Shown here in pieces: positions 15,638 to 25,394 of a DNA stretch of 35,894 bases. The translations under genes and the position numbers were made by a program. The notes below the pieces were generated by a model. The model was not told the origin of the DNA and did not search any database. It worked only from the letters and a program-made list of their open reading frames with translations. The first letter of the stretch is position 1; the number at the start of each line of letters is the position of its first letter. The stretch comes from Rhodopirellula sp. Lineage in GTDB: Bacteria; Planctomycetota; Planctomycetia; Pirellulales; Pirellulaceae. The stretch is taken from NCBI GenBank assembly GCA_002698965.1, contig PAAT01000172.1, positions 1-35,894 of the forward strand. The letters are read 5' to 3'.

Positions 15638-16897
15638 ATGGCCATCGAAACCCCTGCAACCATCTTCTTCATCGGTGCCGGCCCGGTCGCGTTGGAAGCT
15701 GCTTTGTATGCTCGGTATCTGGGTTACCATGTGGAAATCTGCGAAGCCGGTCAGGTATGTGAACATGTTCACCATTGGAGCCACGTGAAGATGTTCTCTC
15801 CCTTTTCCATGAATCACTCACCCCTCGGCAAAGCGGCCATCGAAAGTCACGAACCAAACCATTTGTTTCCAGCAACAGACGAATATATAACAGGTGCGCA
15901 GTGGCTCGCGAGCTATTTATTGCCGTTGTCAGAAACGGATCTACTACGTCCCAGCATTCACACCAACAGTCGTGTTGTCAGCGTTTCACGCACCTGGTCA
16001 AACAAAACAGACCTAACCCATGACCGTGCTGGAGATCCTTTCCGAGTCATTGTTGAACAAGAGAAGCAACAACGAGTCCTGACTGCGGATATCGTTATTG
16101 ATACCTCCGGAGTCTACGCCAATCCGAATCCAATCGGCGCTGGAGGGATCCCGGCCATTGGGGAGAAAGAACTTGTCTCAGACATTAAGCGATCCATCCC
16201 CACAATCGAGCAAGCCCATCAATTATCGGGGCAACAGGTTGCCGTTATCGGAGCAGGGCACTCTGCAGCCAGCACATTAATCACCTTGTCCAATGCTGGA
16301 GCAAATCTCACCTGGATTACCCGTGGCGATCACTTACCAGCACTTCAACAAATCGAAGATGACCCGCTCGCGGAACGCGTTCATATCCTGAAGAAACTAC
16401 AGTCATTAGTTGCGAATTCTGAAATCTCGGTCTTACCAAACTGCGCCATCGATACGGTGAAGCTGTCTGAATCAGAAAGTTGTCAGAAATATAAACTCGG
16501 AATCTACGAAACCCGTAAACATGCCCCGCAGGAAGAAGGGGACAACGAACTGAAACTTACTTGGCATTCTTTTGATCAGATCTTTGGCCTAACGGGTTAT
16601 CGAACAGACAGCTCGATTCATCAGGAACTGCAAGTTCACCAGTGTTATGCGACTGAAGGGCCAATTCAGTTGGCAGCAAGCTTACTAAGCCAGAGCCGTG
16701 GCAACTGTCTGGATCTCTCGATCGAATCACGTGAGCTTTTAATAACAACTGAACCAAATTACTATCAATTAGGAATCAAAAGCTACGGGCGGCAGTCAGG
16801 TTTCCTATTCCACACGGGCCTAAACCAAATCGTTCAACTGTTCCAAATCATTGGCGACAGAGATTCTCTTGATATTTACCAAACGTTTTCTGGCTAG
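15638..16897 (+). CDS. Two-Rossmann flavoprotein oxidoreductase (FMO/pyridine nucleotide-disulfide type)
   Basis: 419 residues. FAD-binding motif FFIGAGPVALEAALYA at 11-26, with the acidic residue ending strand 2 in VEICEAG. A second GXGXXA motif, VIGAGHSAASTLI (about 203-215), should bind NAD(P)H. DIVIDTSGVYANPN resembles the ATG-type linker motif of flavin monooxygenases. It has no CXXXXC redox disulfide next to the FAD motif, which argues against a thioredoxin-reductase-like enzyme. Likely a soluble monooxygenase or dehydrogenase; substrate unknown. It begins 16 bp after the ThiO-like gene and is 50 bp before the radical SAM gene. That placement is the best clue to its role: an uncharacterised small-molecule pathway. 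Confidence 0.82.
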   Translation: MAIETPATIFFIGAGPVALEAALYARYLGYHVEICEAGQVCEHVHHWSHVKMFSPFSMNHSPLGKAAIESHEPNHLFPATDEYITGAQWLASYLLPLSETDLLRPSIHTNSRVVSVSRTWSNKTDLTHDRAGDPFRVIVEQEKQQRVLTADIVIDTSGVYANPNPIGAGGIPAIGEKELVSDIKRSIPTIEQAHQLSGQQVAVIGAGHSAASTLITLSNAGANLTWITRGDHLPALQQIEDDPLAERVHILKKLQSLVANSEISVLPNCAIDTVKLSESESCQKYKLGIYETRKHAPQEEGDNELKLTWHSFDQIFGLTGYRTDSSIHQELQVHQCYATEGPIQLAASLLSQSRGNCLDLSIESRELLITTEPNYYQLGIKSYGRQSGFLFHTGLNQIVQLFQIIGDRDSLDIYQTFSG

Positions 16898-16947
16898 CCT
16901 CTGTCCCTACCCACAGCGTTTTACCGTTTGACTGGAAAGCGAAGACT

Positions 16948-17853
16948 ATGAGCAAAACCGATGTGAACCTCGCTCTTTCTCATCTCGACGAACTCTGGTT
17001 TCAGGTTGCCGGAACCCGGTGCAATTTAACATGTCATCACTGCTTTATCTCATGCAGCCCGCACAACAACCGTTTTGGATTTTTATCACGAGAAAAAATC
17101 CAAACTCACCTTCATGAAAGTATTGAGTTAGGAGTTAAAGGTTACTACTTCACAGGTGGTGAACCATTTCTACATCCGGAGATGACCGACATCTTAATCG
17201 ACACACTCGAATTTGGTCCAGCGACCGTCCTTACCAATGCCACCGTATTCAAAGACGAGTGGCTCACGCGTCTTAGACAGGCTCAAGATCAAAGCCGGTA
17301 CAGCCTCGAATTTCGAGTTTCGATTGATGGTTTCAATTCGCAAACCAATGACCCGATACGTGGCGAAGGAACATTTAACCGGGCAATGAGGGGGGTTGCC
17401 AGGCTCGTTTCACATGACTTCCTTCCCATTATCACCGCAACTCGTACTTGGCCGGACAATCAAGATCAAACCATGCTCAATACGTTCTCGGATGTCCTTA
17501 AGAAGCATGGTTATGACAACCCACGAATTAAATTATTACCCACCCTTAAAATTGGCGCAGAAGAAAACCGAACCGGCGGGTACTCGGTTCATCAACGTGT
17601 GACCTCCGAAATGCTTGACGATTTTGACACTAGTCAGCTGGTTTGTGAGCACTCACGGATCGTGACCGATCGAGGAGTACATGTGTGTCCTATTTTAATC
17701 GAATCTCCAGACTCTATTTTAGGGAACAATTTGAAGACGGCCTCCAATGCGGTCTTTAGTCTTTCACATGGAGCCTGCTATACCTGCTATCAATACGGCT
17801 CCATCTGCTCAAACGTGTCTACCAGTCGTACCCCTAAAGGTTCAGGAATATGA
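16948..17853 (+). CDS. Radical SAM protein with C-terminal cysteine cluster
   Basis: 301 residues. The N-terminus has the radical SAM CX3CX2C motif in CNLTCHHC (C25, C29, C32), with a further Cys at 36. The SAM-contacting GGE motif is FTGGEPFLHPE (about 69-78); FRVSIDGFNSQTND is the typical beta-4 strand block. The C-terminus holds C233, C247, C277, C280 and C287, a spacing like the auxiliary [4Fe-4S] site of SPASM/twitch enzymes. It should cleave SAM to start radical chemistry on a peptide or small molecule. No small precursor peptide gene is apparent next to it. Its last codons overlap the start of the following gene (ATGA, 4 bp). Confidence 0.88.
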   Translation: MSKTDVNLALSHLDELWFQVAGTRCNLTCHHCFISCSPHNNRFGFLSREKIQTHLHESIELGVKGYYFTGGEPFLHPEMTDILIDTLEFGPATVLTNATVFKDEWLTRLRQAQDQSRYSLEFRVSIDGFNSQTNDPIRGEGTFNRAMRGVARLVSHDFLPIITATRTWPDNQDQTMLNTFSDVLKKHGYDNPRIKLLPTLKIGAEENRTGGYSVHQRVTSEMLDDFDTSQLVCEHSRIVTDRGVHVCPILIESPDSILGNNLKTASNAVFSLSHGACYTCYQYGSICSNVSTSRTPKGSGI

Positions 17854-18632
17854 CTACAAGGATTGCCTTGTTTGGGGGTATCTACAACAACTACCTGGCA
17901 CTGGAAGCGGCTATATCACAGGCTTCTGATATAGGAGTAGATACGATGTATTGCCTTGGTGACATCGGTGCCTTCGGGCCACATCCTGACAGATCCTTTC
18001 CGCTGCTAATCGACAACAACATACAGTGCATCCAGGGGAACTACGATGACAGCATCGGCAATGAACTGGAAGATTGCCAATGTGGGTATACCGCCGATCG
18101 GGATAATCACTTCGCTCAAATCAGCTACGACTACACGTTGGCTAACACGAATGATGCCTACAAAATGTTTCTAAGGACACTCCCCAAGGAACTCGAACTT
18201 GAAATTGAAGATCAAAAGATCCTGCTTTGCCACGGAAGTCCACGCCGAACCAATGAGTTCCTATGGGAATCGACGACGCCTCTACATTTTATTGACATGT
18301 TTCTTCAACGTCGAAATCTAGATCTAATTGCAGGCACACATACCGGCATAAAATGGCACGCTCAAAGCAAACAGGGAAAATTCATAAACGTCGGAGTGTT
18401 GGGACGCCCCGAAAATGACGGCTCGAATCATGTCTGGTTCACAACTCTGGATATTACACGCTCCGGCATCCTCCACGAATTCCACCCCGTCCATTACGAC
18501 TATCAGCGATTAGGAAAGGAAATGCAACAGGAAGGAATCCCCCATGAATTCATCGAGACTATTCATACCGGGTGGTGGACCACTTGTCTGGAAATCCTAC
18601 CTCAGAAGGAGCGCGCCGCTGGCTGCCATTAG
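17850..18632 (+). CDS. YfcE/MJ0936-like metallophosphoesterase homologue with altered active site
   Basis: 260 residues. The fold family is shown by CLGDIGAFGPHP (motif II, D38), QGNYDDSIGN (motif III, N64), LLCHGSPRRTNEFLW (motif IV, H128) and the C-terminal NVGVLGRPENDGSNHVWFTTLD. Motif I, normally DIHGN, reads GIYNN (G10, Y12), so the metal-binding Asp and His are both gone. Motif V, normally GHTH, reads GTHTG (H164 only). It may use one metal, bind without hydrolysing, or have a changed activity. The start overlaps the radical SAM gene and the N-terminus aligns with the family's first strand, so motif I was not lost by truncation. Coupled translation suggests it acts with the radical SAM protein. 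Confidence 0.82.
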   Translation: MTTRIALFGGIYNNYLALEAAISQASDIGVDTMYCLGDIGAFGPHPDRSFPLLIDNNIQCIQGNYDDSIGNELEDCQCGYTADRDNHFAQISYDYTLANTNDAYKMFLRTLPKELELEIEDQKILLCHGSPRRTNEFLWESTTPLHFIDMFLQRRNLDLIAGTHTGIKWHAQSKQGKFINVGVLGRPENDGSNHVWFTTLDITRSGILHEFHPVHYDYQRLGKEMQQEGIPHEFIETIHTGWWTTCLEILPQKERAAGCH

Positions 18633-18730
18633 TCTTGTGAGCCCTTGCAAACTCTTTGGGACACTGCTTTTAATAAACCTATATCTATTCAAACATCTAC
18701 CAGCCAGCTGTCAGGCATTTTCAATATTCA

Positions 18731-20254
18731 ATGCTCTCAATACGCAAACAGTCCTATCTATTGTCTTCCATGATTGGAATTGCTGTGATCGCAGTAATTT
18801 CCCGAGGCTATCTAGATTTACCTCTGTGGATAGACGAACTGCACACCTCTTGGACATTGCTGGCAGATTGGAATGCTGTCTCCGAACGTGCAATGGCGGG
18901 AAATCAGTCCCCGCTCTATTTCTACTTATTGAAGTTAGTGGTAAGCGTTACAGGACAAACGGAAACATCTCTGAGAGTTTTCTCGACAGTCTGCGCTTGC
19001 GGCTCGGTTATCGTTCTAAACTGGCTGTGCCACCGTCATCAGCTCAAGTTATTAGCGACCCTCGTTACAACGGTTTCCTTTGCGGCAGGTCACCTTCAAC
19101 TTTTATTCGCCGTCGAAGCACGCGCTTACAGTTTATTGACCCTACTTATCTTAATTCTCTTCTGTGTCAGTTCTATGCAATGGAGAAGAAGCTATAACGC
19201 TAGCAACGACGTAAAACAGGCCATTTCGTGGCGACTTGAATTCACCTGGAGCCTCGTGGCTACGTTATGCATATACACTCACTACATGGCTATCCCCGCT
19301 ATTGGCAGTCTCCTGCTGGCTCACTCATTTGCCAGCCCAGGCCCGTTAGTCCGTCGAATGAAAGTATTCATCCTGCAGGTCTTTGTTTTGGGAATCATCA
19401 TCGCGACACAATATGACACGTTGGAAAACATTTACAATCATCGCAATCAATGGGCAACATTTATCCGCGCCGAGCATGCAACTTTTGAATCTCTTTTGAC
19501 ACTGCCAGTGCGAAGTACCTTGGTTTTACCCGGCTTTCTTTTAATCGCGTTCAGGCCCAAATTAGAGACCCTCAAGCCACTCATTCTGGGTTCCCTGATT
19601 CTCGCAGTAGTTCCTTACTTAACAGCATGGACGACTACTAGACTTGATTGGGTGAACTGGTTTTTCCCTCGTTACTTAGTTACATGCCTGCCGGCATTAA
19701 GTATCTTCTGCGGATTCAGCGTGGCAGCAGTTACGCAATCATCCAACTCGTTCCACATTCCATTCCTTTTAGGATTTAGCTGTTTATTGGTTTTCCTGCT
19801 AGTTGACAGCGACGTAATTTCTAACCACCGAGCAGGAACTATCACGTTTAAAACGGAGCGGTGGGATTTGGTCGCTAAAACACTCAATGACAAAGCCAAG
19901 CCCGACGAGATCGTCTTTCTGGCAGGTGGTCTGATAGAAGATACTCGGCTACCAAAACTCGCGGATGAAAAGCACACAGCCAATATAACTACCGAAGAAT
20001 ATTGTGCGTTTCCTCTTAATGGGATGTATCCAGTTGCTGAAGATTTGCGAGTCCAACCAATTTCCGACTATCGACAACCGTCTTTGCTTGCCCAGAGACT
20101 CAAAGCAACTTCCAAAGGGTGGCTTGTGGTGCGTGGACGACGTCACAACGCAAAGGCAGAACTGGTACTTGCCGAGATGTTTGGTAACGATGGGTATATA
20201 GATCACAAGCTCCCCGGTAAAGTAAACCTCTACTTCTTCCAAATGCTCGAGTGA
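18731..20254 (+). CDS. ArnT/PMT-like integral membrane glycosyltransferase
   Basis: 507 residues with about ten hydrophobic segments and a soluble C-terminal domain from about 395. The first periplasmic loop has PLWIDELHTSW (D35, E36), the acidic catalytic motif of GT-C fold transferases such as ArnT and PMT. It is followed by GNQSPLYFYLLK (compare the HPPL region of the family). These enzymes transfer a sugar from a polyprenyl-phosphate donor to lipid or protein on the outer face of the inner membrane. The acceptor is unknown. It follows the phosphoesterase-like gene by 98 bp on the same strand, so membership of that operon is possible but less certain than for the upstream genes. The ATG at 18731 has no clear ribosome-binding site. 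Confidence 0.82.
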   Translation: MLSIRKQSYLLSSMIGIAVIAVISRGYLDLPLWIDELHTSWTLLADWNAVSERAMAGNQSPLYFYLLKLVVSVTGQTETSLRVFSTVCACGSVIVLNWLCHRHQLKLLATLVTTVSFAAGHLQLLFAVEARAYSLLTLLILILFCVSSMQWRRSYNASNDVKQAISWRLEFTWSLVATLCIYTHYMAIPAIGSLLLAHSFASPGPLVRRMKVFILQVFVLGIIIATQYDTLENIYNHRNQWATFIRAEHATFESLLTLPVRSTLVLPGFLLIAFRPKLETLKPLILGSLILAVVPYLTAWTTTRLDWVNWFFPRYLVTCLPALSIFCGFSVAAVTQSSNSFHIPFLLGFSCLLVFLLVDSDVISNHRAGTITFKTERWDLVAKTLNDKAKPDEIVFLAGGLIEDTRLPKLADEKHTANITTEEYCAFPLNGMYPVAEDLRVQPISDYRQPSLLAQRLKATSKGWLVVRGRRHNAKAELVLAEMFGNDGYIDHKLPGKVNLYFFQMLE

Positions 20255-20314
20255 ATCTAAACTCATCTCTCCCAACCATGAGTTCAAATCCGCAAATGCG
20301 TCTTAAGAACGTAG

Positions 20315-20342
20315 TTGTTAGTTTTGGCGGATAGGCAATAAT
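20315..20342 (+). promoter_or_regulatory. Candidate metH promoter
   Basis: TTGTTA (20315-20320) and AATAAT (20337-20342) are 16 bp apart, matching the sigma-70 consensus at four and five of six positions. A start near 20350 leaves an untranslated leader of about 43 nt, too short for a SAM or cobalamin riboswitch. I saw no B12-box in this gap. Confidence 0.4.
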
Positions 20343-20392
20343 GGTTAATTACCCACAATAGAGACATCCTGCCCTCGGAGCCAACATCCATC

Positions 20393-23300
20393 GTGACTAC
20401 TGACAGAACAGCAGAGCTAAAAGACATTATGCGCCAGCGCGTGATGATTCTTGATGGTGCGATGGGAACAACGGTCTTCTCTTTGGGATTTGATGAAAAA
20501 ACGATTCGTGGTGAACAATTTGCCAATCACCACAAAGACGTTAAAAACTTTGTTGACCTAATCTCTCTAACACACCCGGATACGCTGACCGATATTCATC
20601 GCAAGTTTTTAGCAGCCGGTGCTGACATAGTTGAAACCAATACCTTTGGTGCGAGCCCGATTGGCTTAGCTGAGTTTGATTTACCAGATTTGGTGCATGA
20701 GCTCAACGTGGCTGCAGTGCAGGCAGCTCGCCGGGCATGTGACGAATTCACCAAAGAGAATCCCAGCAAACCTCGCTTTGTGGCAGGAGCGATTGGCCCC
20801 ACGACTAAAACCTGCTCCATCTCACCAAAGGTTGAAGATCCGGGGTTTCGGGAAGTCACATTCCTTCAACATGTTGACTCTTACTATGCTCAGGTTGCAG
20901 CGTTAGTCGACGGGGGAGTTGATATTCTATTTCCAGAAACCACCTTCGACACTCTCAATCTAAAGGCATGCCTATTCGCTATTAAAAAGTACTTTAATGA
21001 TCACAATATCAATCTACCTGTGATGATATCGGTGACGATTACCGATGAAGCCGGACGAACTCTGACGGGGCAAACCATCGAAGCATTCTGGAACAGTATT
21101 TCCCATTTCGATTTATTAAGTGTCGGAATCAATTGTGCACTCGGTGTGGAAAAGATGAGGCCCTACATCGAGGAGCTTTCCCGTATTGCTCCCACCTACA
21201 TCAGTTGCCACCCCAATGCCGGCTTACCTAATGAATTTGGAAGTTTTGATCAAACTCCGGACGAGATGGCTGGACTTTTACAAGATTTTCTTTCAAACCA
21301 GTGGGTGAATATTCTCGGCGGATGCTGTGGCACGACTCCGGACTACATCGCTGCGATTGCTCAGGTCGCGGCGAACACGACACCACGACAGGTTCCCACA
21401 GTAGAACCTTTCATGCGTCTGAGTGGACAAGAACCTCTAACATTACGTGATGACTCGAACTTTCTAATGATCGGGGAACGAACCAACGTAACAGGTTCAC
21501 GACGGTTTGCACGACTTATCCGGAATGACCAATACGAAGAAGCCGTTGAAGTTGCACGCCAACAGGTAATTGGCGGTGCCGCGGTTATCGACATCAATAT
21601 GGACGATGCATTGCTAGACGGCGAAGCCGCCATGACTCGTTATCTAAACCTTATCGCGGCCGAACCGGATATTGCTAAGGTTCCGGTAATGCTTGACAGT
21701 TCAAAATGGTCGATCATCGAGGCTGGTCTGCGATGTGTTCAGGGTAAGGCTATCGTCAACTCCATCAGTCTTAAGGATGGTGAGGAAGAATTCTTAAGGC
21801 GTGCCCAACTGATCCGAGAATACGGCGCAGCGACTGTCGTCATGGCGTTTGACGAAGAAGGGCAAGCGGTAAAAGCCGAAGACAAAGTACGGATATGCAA
21901 GCGAGCCTATAACCTGTTAACGGGTGACGTTGGCTTCCCACCTACTGACATTATCTTTGACCCTAACATTCTAACCGTCGCAACTGGGATTGAAGAACAT
22001 GACAATTATGCCGTGGACTTCATTGAAGCGACTCGCGAGATAAAGCGTGTTTGCCCCGGAGCGAAGGTGTCCGGTGGAGTCAGTAATATTTCGTTCTCTT
22101 TCAGAGGTAACGATGTCGTTCGTGAAGCAATGCACTCTGCATTCCTCTACCATGCTATTAAAGCCGGACTTGATATGGGAATTGTGAATGCCGGACAGCT
22201 AGAAATCTATGAGGAAATTCCCGCCGTTTTACTGGAGCATGTTGAAGACGTCCTCTTAAATCGTCGGAAAGATGCTACCGACCGCCTGCTAGCCCTTGCC
22301 GAAACCGTAAAAGGAAAAGGCGGAAAGAGAGTCGAAGAAGATCTAACATGGCGAGAAACTGCCGTAGAGAAACGGCTGAGCCATTCAATGGTCAAAGGAA
22401 TCGATAAATTCATCGAACAGGACGTGGAGGAGTATCGCCAAACAACCGAGCGAGCGTTGCAAGTCATTGAAGGGCCTCTGATGGATGGCATGAGTATCGT
22501 CGGCGACCTCTTCGGTGCAGGAAAAATGTTTCTACCTCAGGTAGTCAAATCAGCGCGGGTTATGAAAAAAGCAGTCAACTACCTGCTTCCCTTTATGGAA
22601 GAAGAGAAGAAAGCCGCTGGACTGGGGGAAAACTCCAGTCGAGGAAAAGTACTTATGGCAACGGTCAAAGGTGATGTTCATGACATCGGCAAAAACATTG
22701 TCGGAGTTGTACTCGGATGTAATAACTTCGAGATCATTGACCTCGGTGTAATGGTCTCCAGCGAAAAAATTCTGGAAGTTGCAGCCAAAGAACAAGTAGA
22801 CATCATCGGTCTTTCAGGACTGATCACTCCAAGTCTGGACGAAATGGTTCACGTCGCTAAAGAGATGACCCGGCTCGACATGCAAATCCCCCTGCTGATT
22901 GGAGGAGCGACGACCAGTGCCAAACACACCGCTGTGAAGATTGCACCACAGTATCACGAACCTGTCATTCATGTTTTAGATGCCTCTCGCAGCGTGGGTG
23001 TTGTCGAATCATTACTAAATGATAATAAGGATTCGTTTGCTGCTAGCAATCGTGAAAAGCAAACGGCATTGGTAAAAGCTTTTGAAAACAGACAAGTAAA
23101 CACCGTTAGCTATCTGGACGCTTTGAAAAAGAGATTTACAACCAACTGGGCGGACATTGACATTCAAACCCCTGAATTCACGGGCACACGTGTTATCGAG
23201 AAACAGTCTTTGCGAGAACTGGTGGATTACATCGACTGGACGCCATTCTTCATGACCTGGGAGCTAAAAGGAAAGTACCCACGTATTTTTGACCATCCTA

Positions 23301-24073
23301 CCTTAGGCGAGCCTGCTAAAGAATTATTTGAAAATGCACAGATACTCCTGCAACGCATCGTGGATGAAGACTTGTTTCAGGCGAAAGCTGTTTATGGATT
23401 TTGGCCCGCCCATTCAATCAACGACGATATTCTCTTGTTTCAGAATGACGCTCGCCAAAAAGAATTAGCTCGCTTACACGCTCTACGGCAACAAACAGAA
23501 CGTAAGGGACAAGCTTATTTTCGTTCGCTCGCAGATTACATTGCTCCCCATGATTCGGGACGAACTGACTATGTTGGCGCCTTTGCTGTGACAACGGGAT
23601 TTGGCTGTTCAGAGCTTGCTATGGAATTTGACGCTCAATCTGACGATTACAATTCAATCATGGTGAAAGCACTGGCAGACCGATTAGCCGAAGCATTTGC
23701 TGAGTACTTACATCAAAAAGTCCGTACTCAGTGGGGGTATGGTGCTAATGAAACACTGACGAAAAATGAATTGATCGCAGAGTCTTATCGCGGTATCCGG
23801 CCTGCCCCCGGCTACCCAGCTCAACCTGACCATACCGAGAAGAATACGATTTGGAATCTTCTGGATGTCGAAGCCAATACAGGTATCAAGCTGACCGATA
23901 GCTATGCCATGATGCCGGCGGCCAGTGTCAGTGGTCTATATTTCGCTCACCCGGAAGCTCGATATTTTGCGGTAGACCGAATTACCCGTGATCAGGTGGA
24001 AAGCTATGCCCAACGTAAAGGGATGAGCATTCAGGAAATGGAACGCTGGCTAGCTCCCATCTTGGGCTACTAA
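20393..24073 (+). CDS. metH: Cobalamin-dependent methionine synthase
   Basis: 1226 residues, essentially the length of the E. coli enzyme. It transfers the methyl of 5-methyltetrahydrofolate to homocysteine through methylcobalamin. Domains in order: homocysteine-binding barrel (about 1-330) with zinc ligands C248, C311 and C312; pterin-binding barrel (about 355-620, starting [14 protein letters not shown]); cap and B12-binding domains (about 650-890) with GDVHDIGKN, whose H763 is the lower cobalt ligand; and the SAM-binding reactivation domain (about 910-1226) with [19 protein letters not shown]. All modules are complete. Translation starts with GTG at 20393, 12 bases after GGAG; the next in-frame ATG is codon 13. 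It appears to be a single-gene transcript. Presence implies the host makes or imports cobalamin. Confidence 0.97.
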   Translation: MTTDRTAELKDIMRQRVMILDGAMGTTVFSLGFDEKTIRGEQFANHHKDVKNFVDLISLTHPDTLTDIHRKFLAAGADIVETNTFGASPIGLAEFDLPDLVHELNVAAVQAARRACDEFTKENPSKPRFVAGAIGPTTKTCSISPKVEDPGFREVTFLQHVDSYYAQVAALVDGGVDILFPETTFDTLNLKACLFAIKKYFNDHNINLPVMISVTITDEAGRTLTGQTIEAFWNSISHFDLLSVGINCALGVEKMRPYIEELSRIAPTYISCHPNAGLPNEFGSFDQTPDEMAGLLQDFLSNQWVNILGGCCGTTPDYIAAIAQVAANTTPRQVPTVEPFMRLSGQEPLTLRDDSNFLMIGERTNVTGSRRFARLIRNDQYEEAVEVARQQVIGGAAVIDINMDDALLDGEAAMTRYLNLIAAEPDIAKVPVMLDSSKWSIIEAGLRCVQGKAIVNSISLKDGEEEFLRRAQLIREYGAATVVMAFDEEGQAVKAEDKVRICKRAYNLLTGDVGFPPTDIIFDPNILTVATGIEEHDNYAVDFIEATREIKRVCPGAKVSGGVSNISFSFRGNDVVREAMHSAFLYHAIKAGLDMGIVNAGQLEIYEEIPAVLLEHVEDVLLNRRKDATDRLLALAETVKGKGGKRVEEDLTWRETAVEKRLSHSMVKGIDKFIEQDVEEYRQTTERALQVIEGPLMDGMSIVGDLFGAGKMFLPQVVKSARVMKKAVNYLLPFMEEEKKAAGLGENSSRGKVLMATVKGDVHDIGKNIVGVVLGCNNFEIIDLGVMVSSEKILEVAAKEQVDIIGLSGLITPSLDEMVHVAKEMTRLDMQIPLLIGGATTSAKHTAVKIAPQYHEPVIHVLDASRSVGVVESLLNDNKDSFAASNREKQTALVKAFENRQVNTVSYLDALKKRFTTNWADIDIQTPEFTGTRVIEKQSLRELVDYIDWTPFFMTWELKGKYPRIFDHPTLGEPAKELFENAQILLQRIVDEDLFQAKAVYGFWPAHSINDDILLFQNDARQKELARLHALRQQTERKGQAYFRSLADYIAPHDSGRTDYVGAFAVTTGFGCSELAMEFDAQSDDYNSIMVKALADRLAEAFAEYLHQKVRTQWGYGANETLTKNELIAESYRGIRPAPGYPAQPDHTEKNTIWNLLDVEANTGIKLTDSYAMMPAASVSGLYFAHPEARYFAVDRITRDQVESYAQRKGMSIQEMERWLAPILGY

Positions 24074-24186
24074 AAAGCGATACCTTCAGCGTATATGTCT
24101 GAACGAATCGTAGTTACCTGGCGTTTACAGAAAATATCCGTACGATGGCTAAGAAGACTGGCATCAATCTGGTCGAGATCAAGCAC

Positions 24187-24203
24187 CGATTAACGGCTAA
24201 TCG
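24187..24203. terminator. Small hairpin between convergent metH and zinc-ribbon-like gene
   Basis: CGATTA-ACGGC-TAATCG gives a 6-bp stem and 5-nt loop. It overlaps the last codons of the minus-strand gene and lies 113 bp after the metH stop. No T tract follows on either strand, so termination activity is doubtful; it is the only stem I see in this gap. Confidence 0.25.
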
Positions 24204-24538
24204 ATATCGCGGGGGTATTGCAAAATCGAGATGTCTGCCTGAGCGACTTCAAGCAAACGTTCGAACCCGCGTGTCACTTCTTCTTCCCGCATTGCGACAA
24301 ACTGAGCATCCAAATTCCGTTTATCAAAGTCTCCCTCTACTTCGAGCGGTGGAAATTCCGAGTGAACGATGTATTGGGCAAAAGCGGGGTTACATCTAAG
24401 GTGACGTTCCGGAGCAATATGCAGAACTTCAGGGTCAACCAGGCCAAGAATATAGCGGAGGTATAGATCACTTTCCACGATATTTTCTACTTCGTGGCCA
24501 CAAACCTGACATAGATAGCCTTCATCACACTTGGCCAT
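24197..24538 (-). CDS. Conserved small protein with CXXC motif (hypothetical)
   Basis: 113 residues. The N-terminus has CQVCGHEVENIV (C10, C13), and a third Cys is at about 49 in RHLRCNPAFAQYIV; a fourth zinc ligand could be a His (H15 or H46). The middle (LRYILGLVDPEVLHIAPERHL) and the C-terminal helix are predicted soluble. I do not recognise a named family; it looks like a planctomycete-conserved zinc-ribbon protein. Its ATG overlaps the dapB stop by one base (TAATG), so translation is coupled to dapB and it is the last gene of the thrC-dapB unit. A role linked to lysine/threonine synthesis is only suggested by position. Confidence 0.75.
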   Translation of the reverse strand: MAKCDEGYLCQVCGHEVENIVESDLYLRYILGLVDPEVLHIAPERHLRCNPAFAQYIVHSEFPPLEVEGDFDKRNLDAQFVAMREEEVTRGFERLLEVAQADISILQYPRDID

Positions 24539-25329
24539 TACAAACCCAATACGTCGTACATGTTATAGAGGCCGGGCTGTTGCTTGGCGACAAACTTGGC
24601 TGCCGTAATCGCTCCCGATGCATAGCAATCGCGATTGCTGGCTTTCACCGTCAGTTCAATCGTTTCCCCAAGCACGCCAAAAACAATCGTATGTTCACCC
24701 GGATTATCGCCTGTGCGGATTGCATGATAGGCAAGTTCGTTTCGAGGACGAACACCGATTTGTCCTTCACGACCGTGTACTTCGTTGGCAATACCCATCG
24801 CATTAGAAATTAGACTCCCAAAACGCAATGCCGTTCCACTTGGTGAATCTTCCTTGAAACGGTGATGACGTTCCAAAATCTCAACATCCGTGCCACCGGG
24901 ATAGTCCTTCAAAACTTCAGCGGCGGTTGTCGCCAGTTTCATGGTTAGGTTTACCATGGTGCTCATACTTGGCGCCCACACAACTGGTATTTCACGAGAG
25001 GCATGTTCAATAAGACCTTTCTGAGCATCGCTGAGGCCGGTGGTAGCAATCACCAATGGTGTCTTTCTTTCTAAGCATATCCGAGTAATGGCTTCAGCGC
25101 CGGCAGGTACCGAGAAGTCGATAACAGCCTCAGTACCATCGCCCCATTCAGGGCTAAAAGACAACCCGAGTTCACCGATACCTGCTACAAGACCGGCATC
25201 CTGACCAACTTTTGGATGGCTTGATGACTCAATCGCTGCAGTCAGCTTGACTTCTTCGTCCTGACTTCCCAAAGCAATCAACCGTTGGCCCATACGTCCG
25301 GCAGCACCATGAATTGCGATTCCAATCAT
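24538..25329 (-). CDS. dapB: 4-hydroxy-tetrahydrodipicolinate reductase
   Basis: 263 residues. It reduces hydroxy-tetrahydrodipicolinate with NAD(P)H in the diaminopimelate/lysine pathway. The N-terminal Rossmann motif is IHGAAGRMGQRLI (family GXXGXMG); ATTGLSDAQK and VWAPSMSTMVNL lie around the cofactor site; ILERHHRFKEDSPSGTAL contains the catalytic His pair and the substrate-binding Lys/Ser/Gly/Thr loop. Length matches the family. The gene starts 65 bp after thrC on the same strand, and both use aspartate-derived substrates, so a shared transcript makes metabolic sense. Confidence 0.95.
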   Translation of the reverse strand: MIGIAIHGAAGRMGQRLIALGSQDEEVKLTAAIESSSHPKVGQDAGLVAGIGELGLSFSPEWGDGTEAVIDFSVPAGAEAITRICLERKTPLVIATTGLSDAQKGLIEHASREIPVVWAPSMSTMVNLTMKLATTAAEVLKDYPGGTDVEILERHHRFKEDSPSGTALRFGSLISNAMGIANEVHGREGQIGVRPRNELAYHAIRTGDNPGEHTIVFGVLGETIELTVKASNRDCYASGAITAAKFVAKQQPGLYNMYDVLGL

Positions 25330-25394
25330 TTCTCACTATTCCTTATTACAAAGAAAGCAACGCTCAACACTATTCTATGAAAGAGCTAAAGGCT

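Noticed and set aside
18544..19197. A 217-residue open frame overlapping the phosphoesterase-like and glycosyltransferase genes
   Set aside because: It is out of frame with two well-supported genes and its translation is Arg/Ser-rich without domain character.
20255..20392. A SAM or cobalamin riboswitch before metH
   Set aside because: The gap is only 138 bp, the likely promoter leaves about 43 nt of leader, and I see no B12-box or SAM-riboswitch core.
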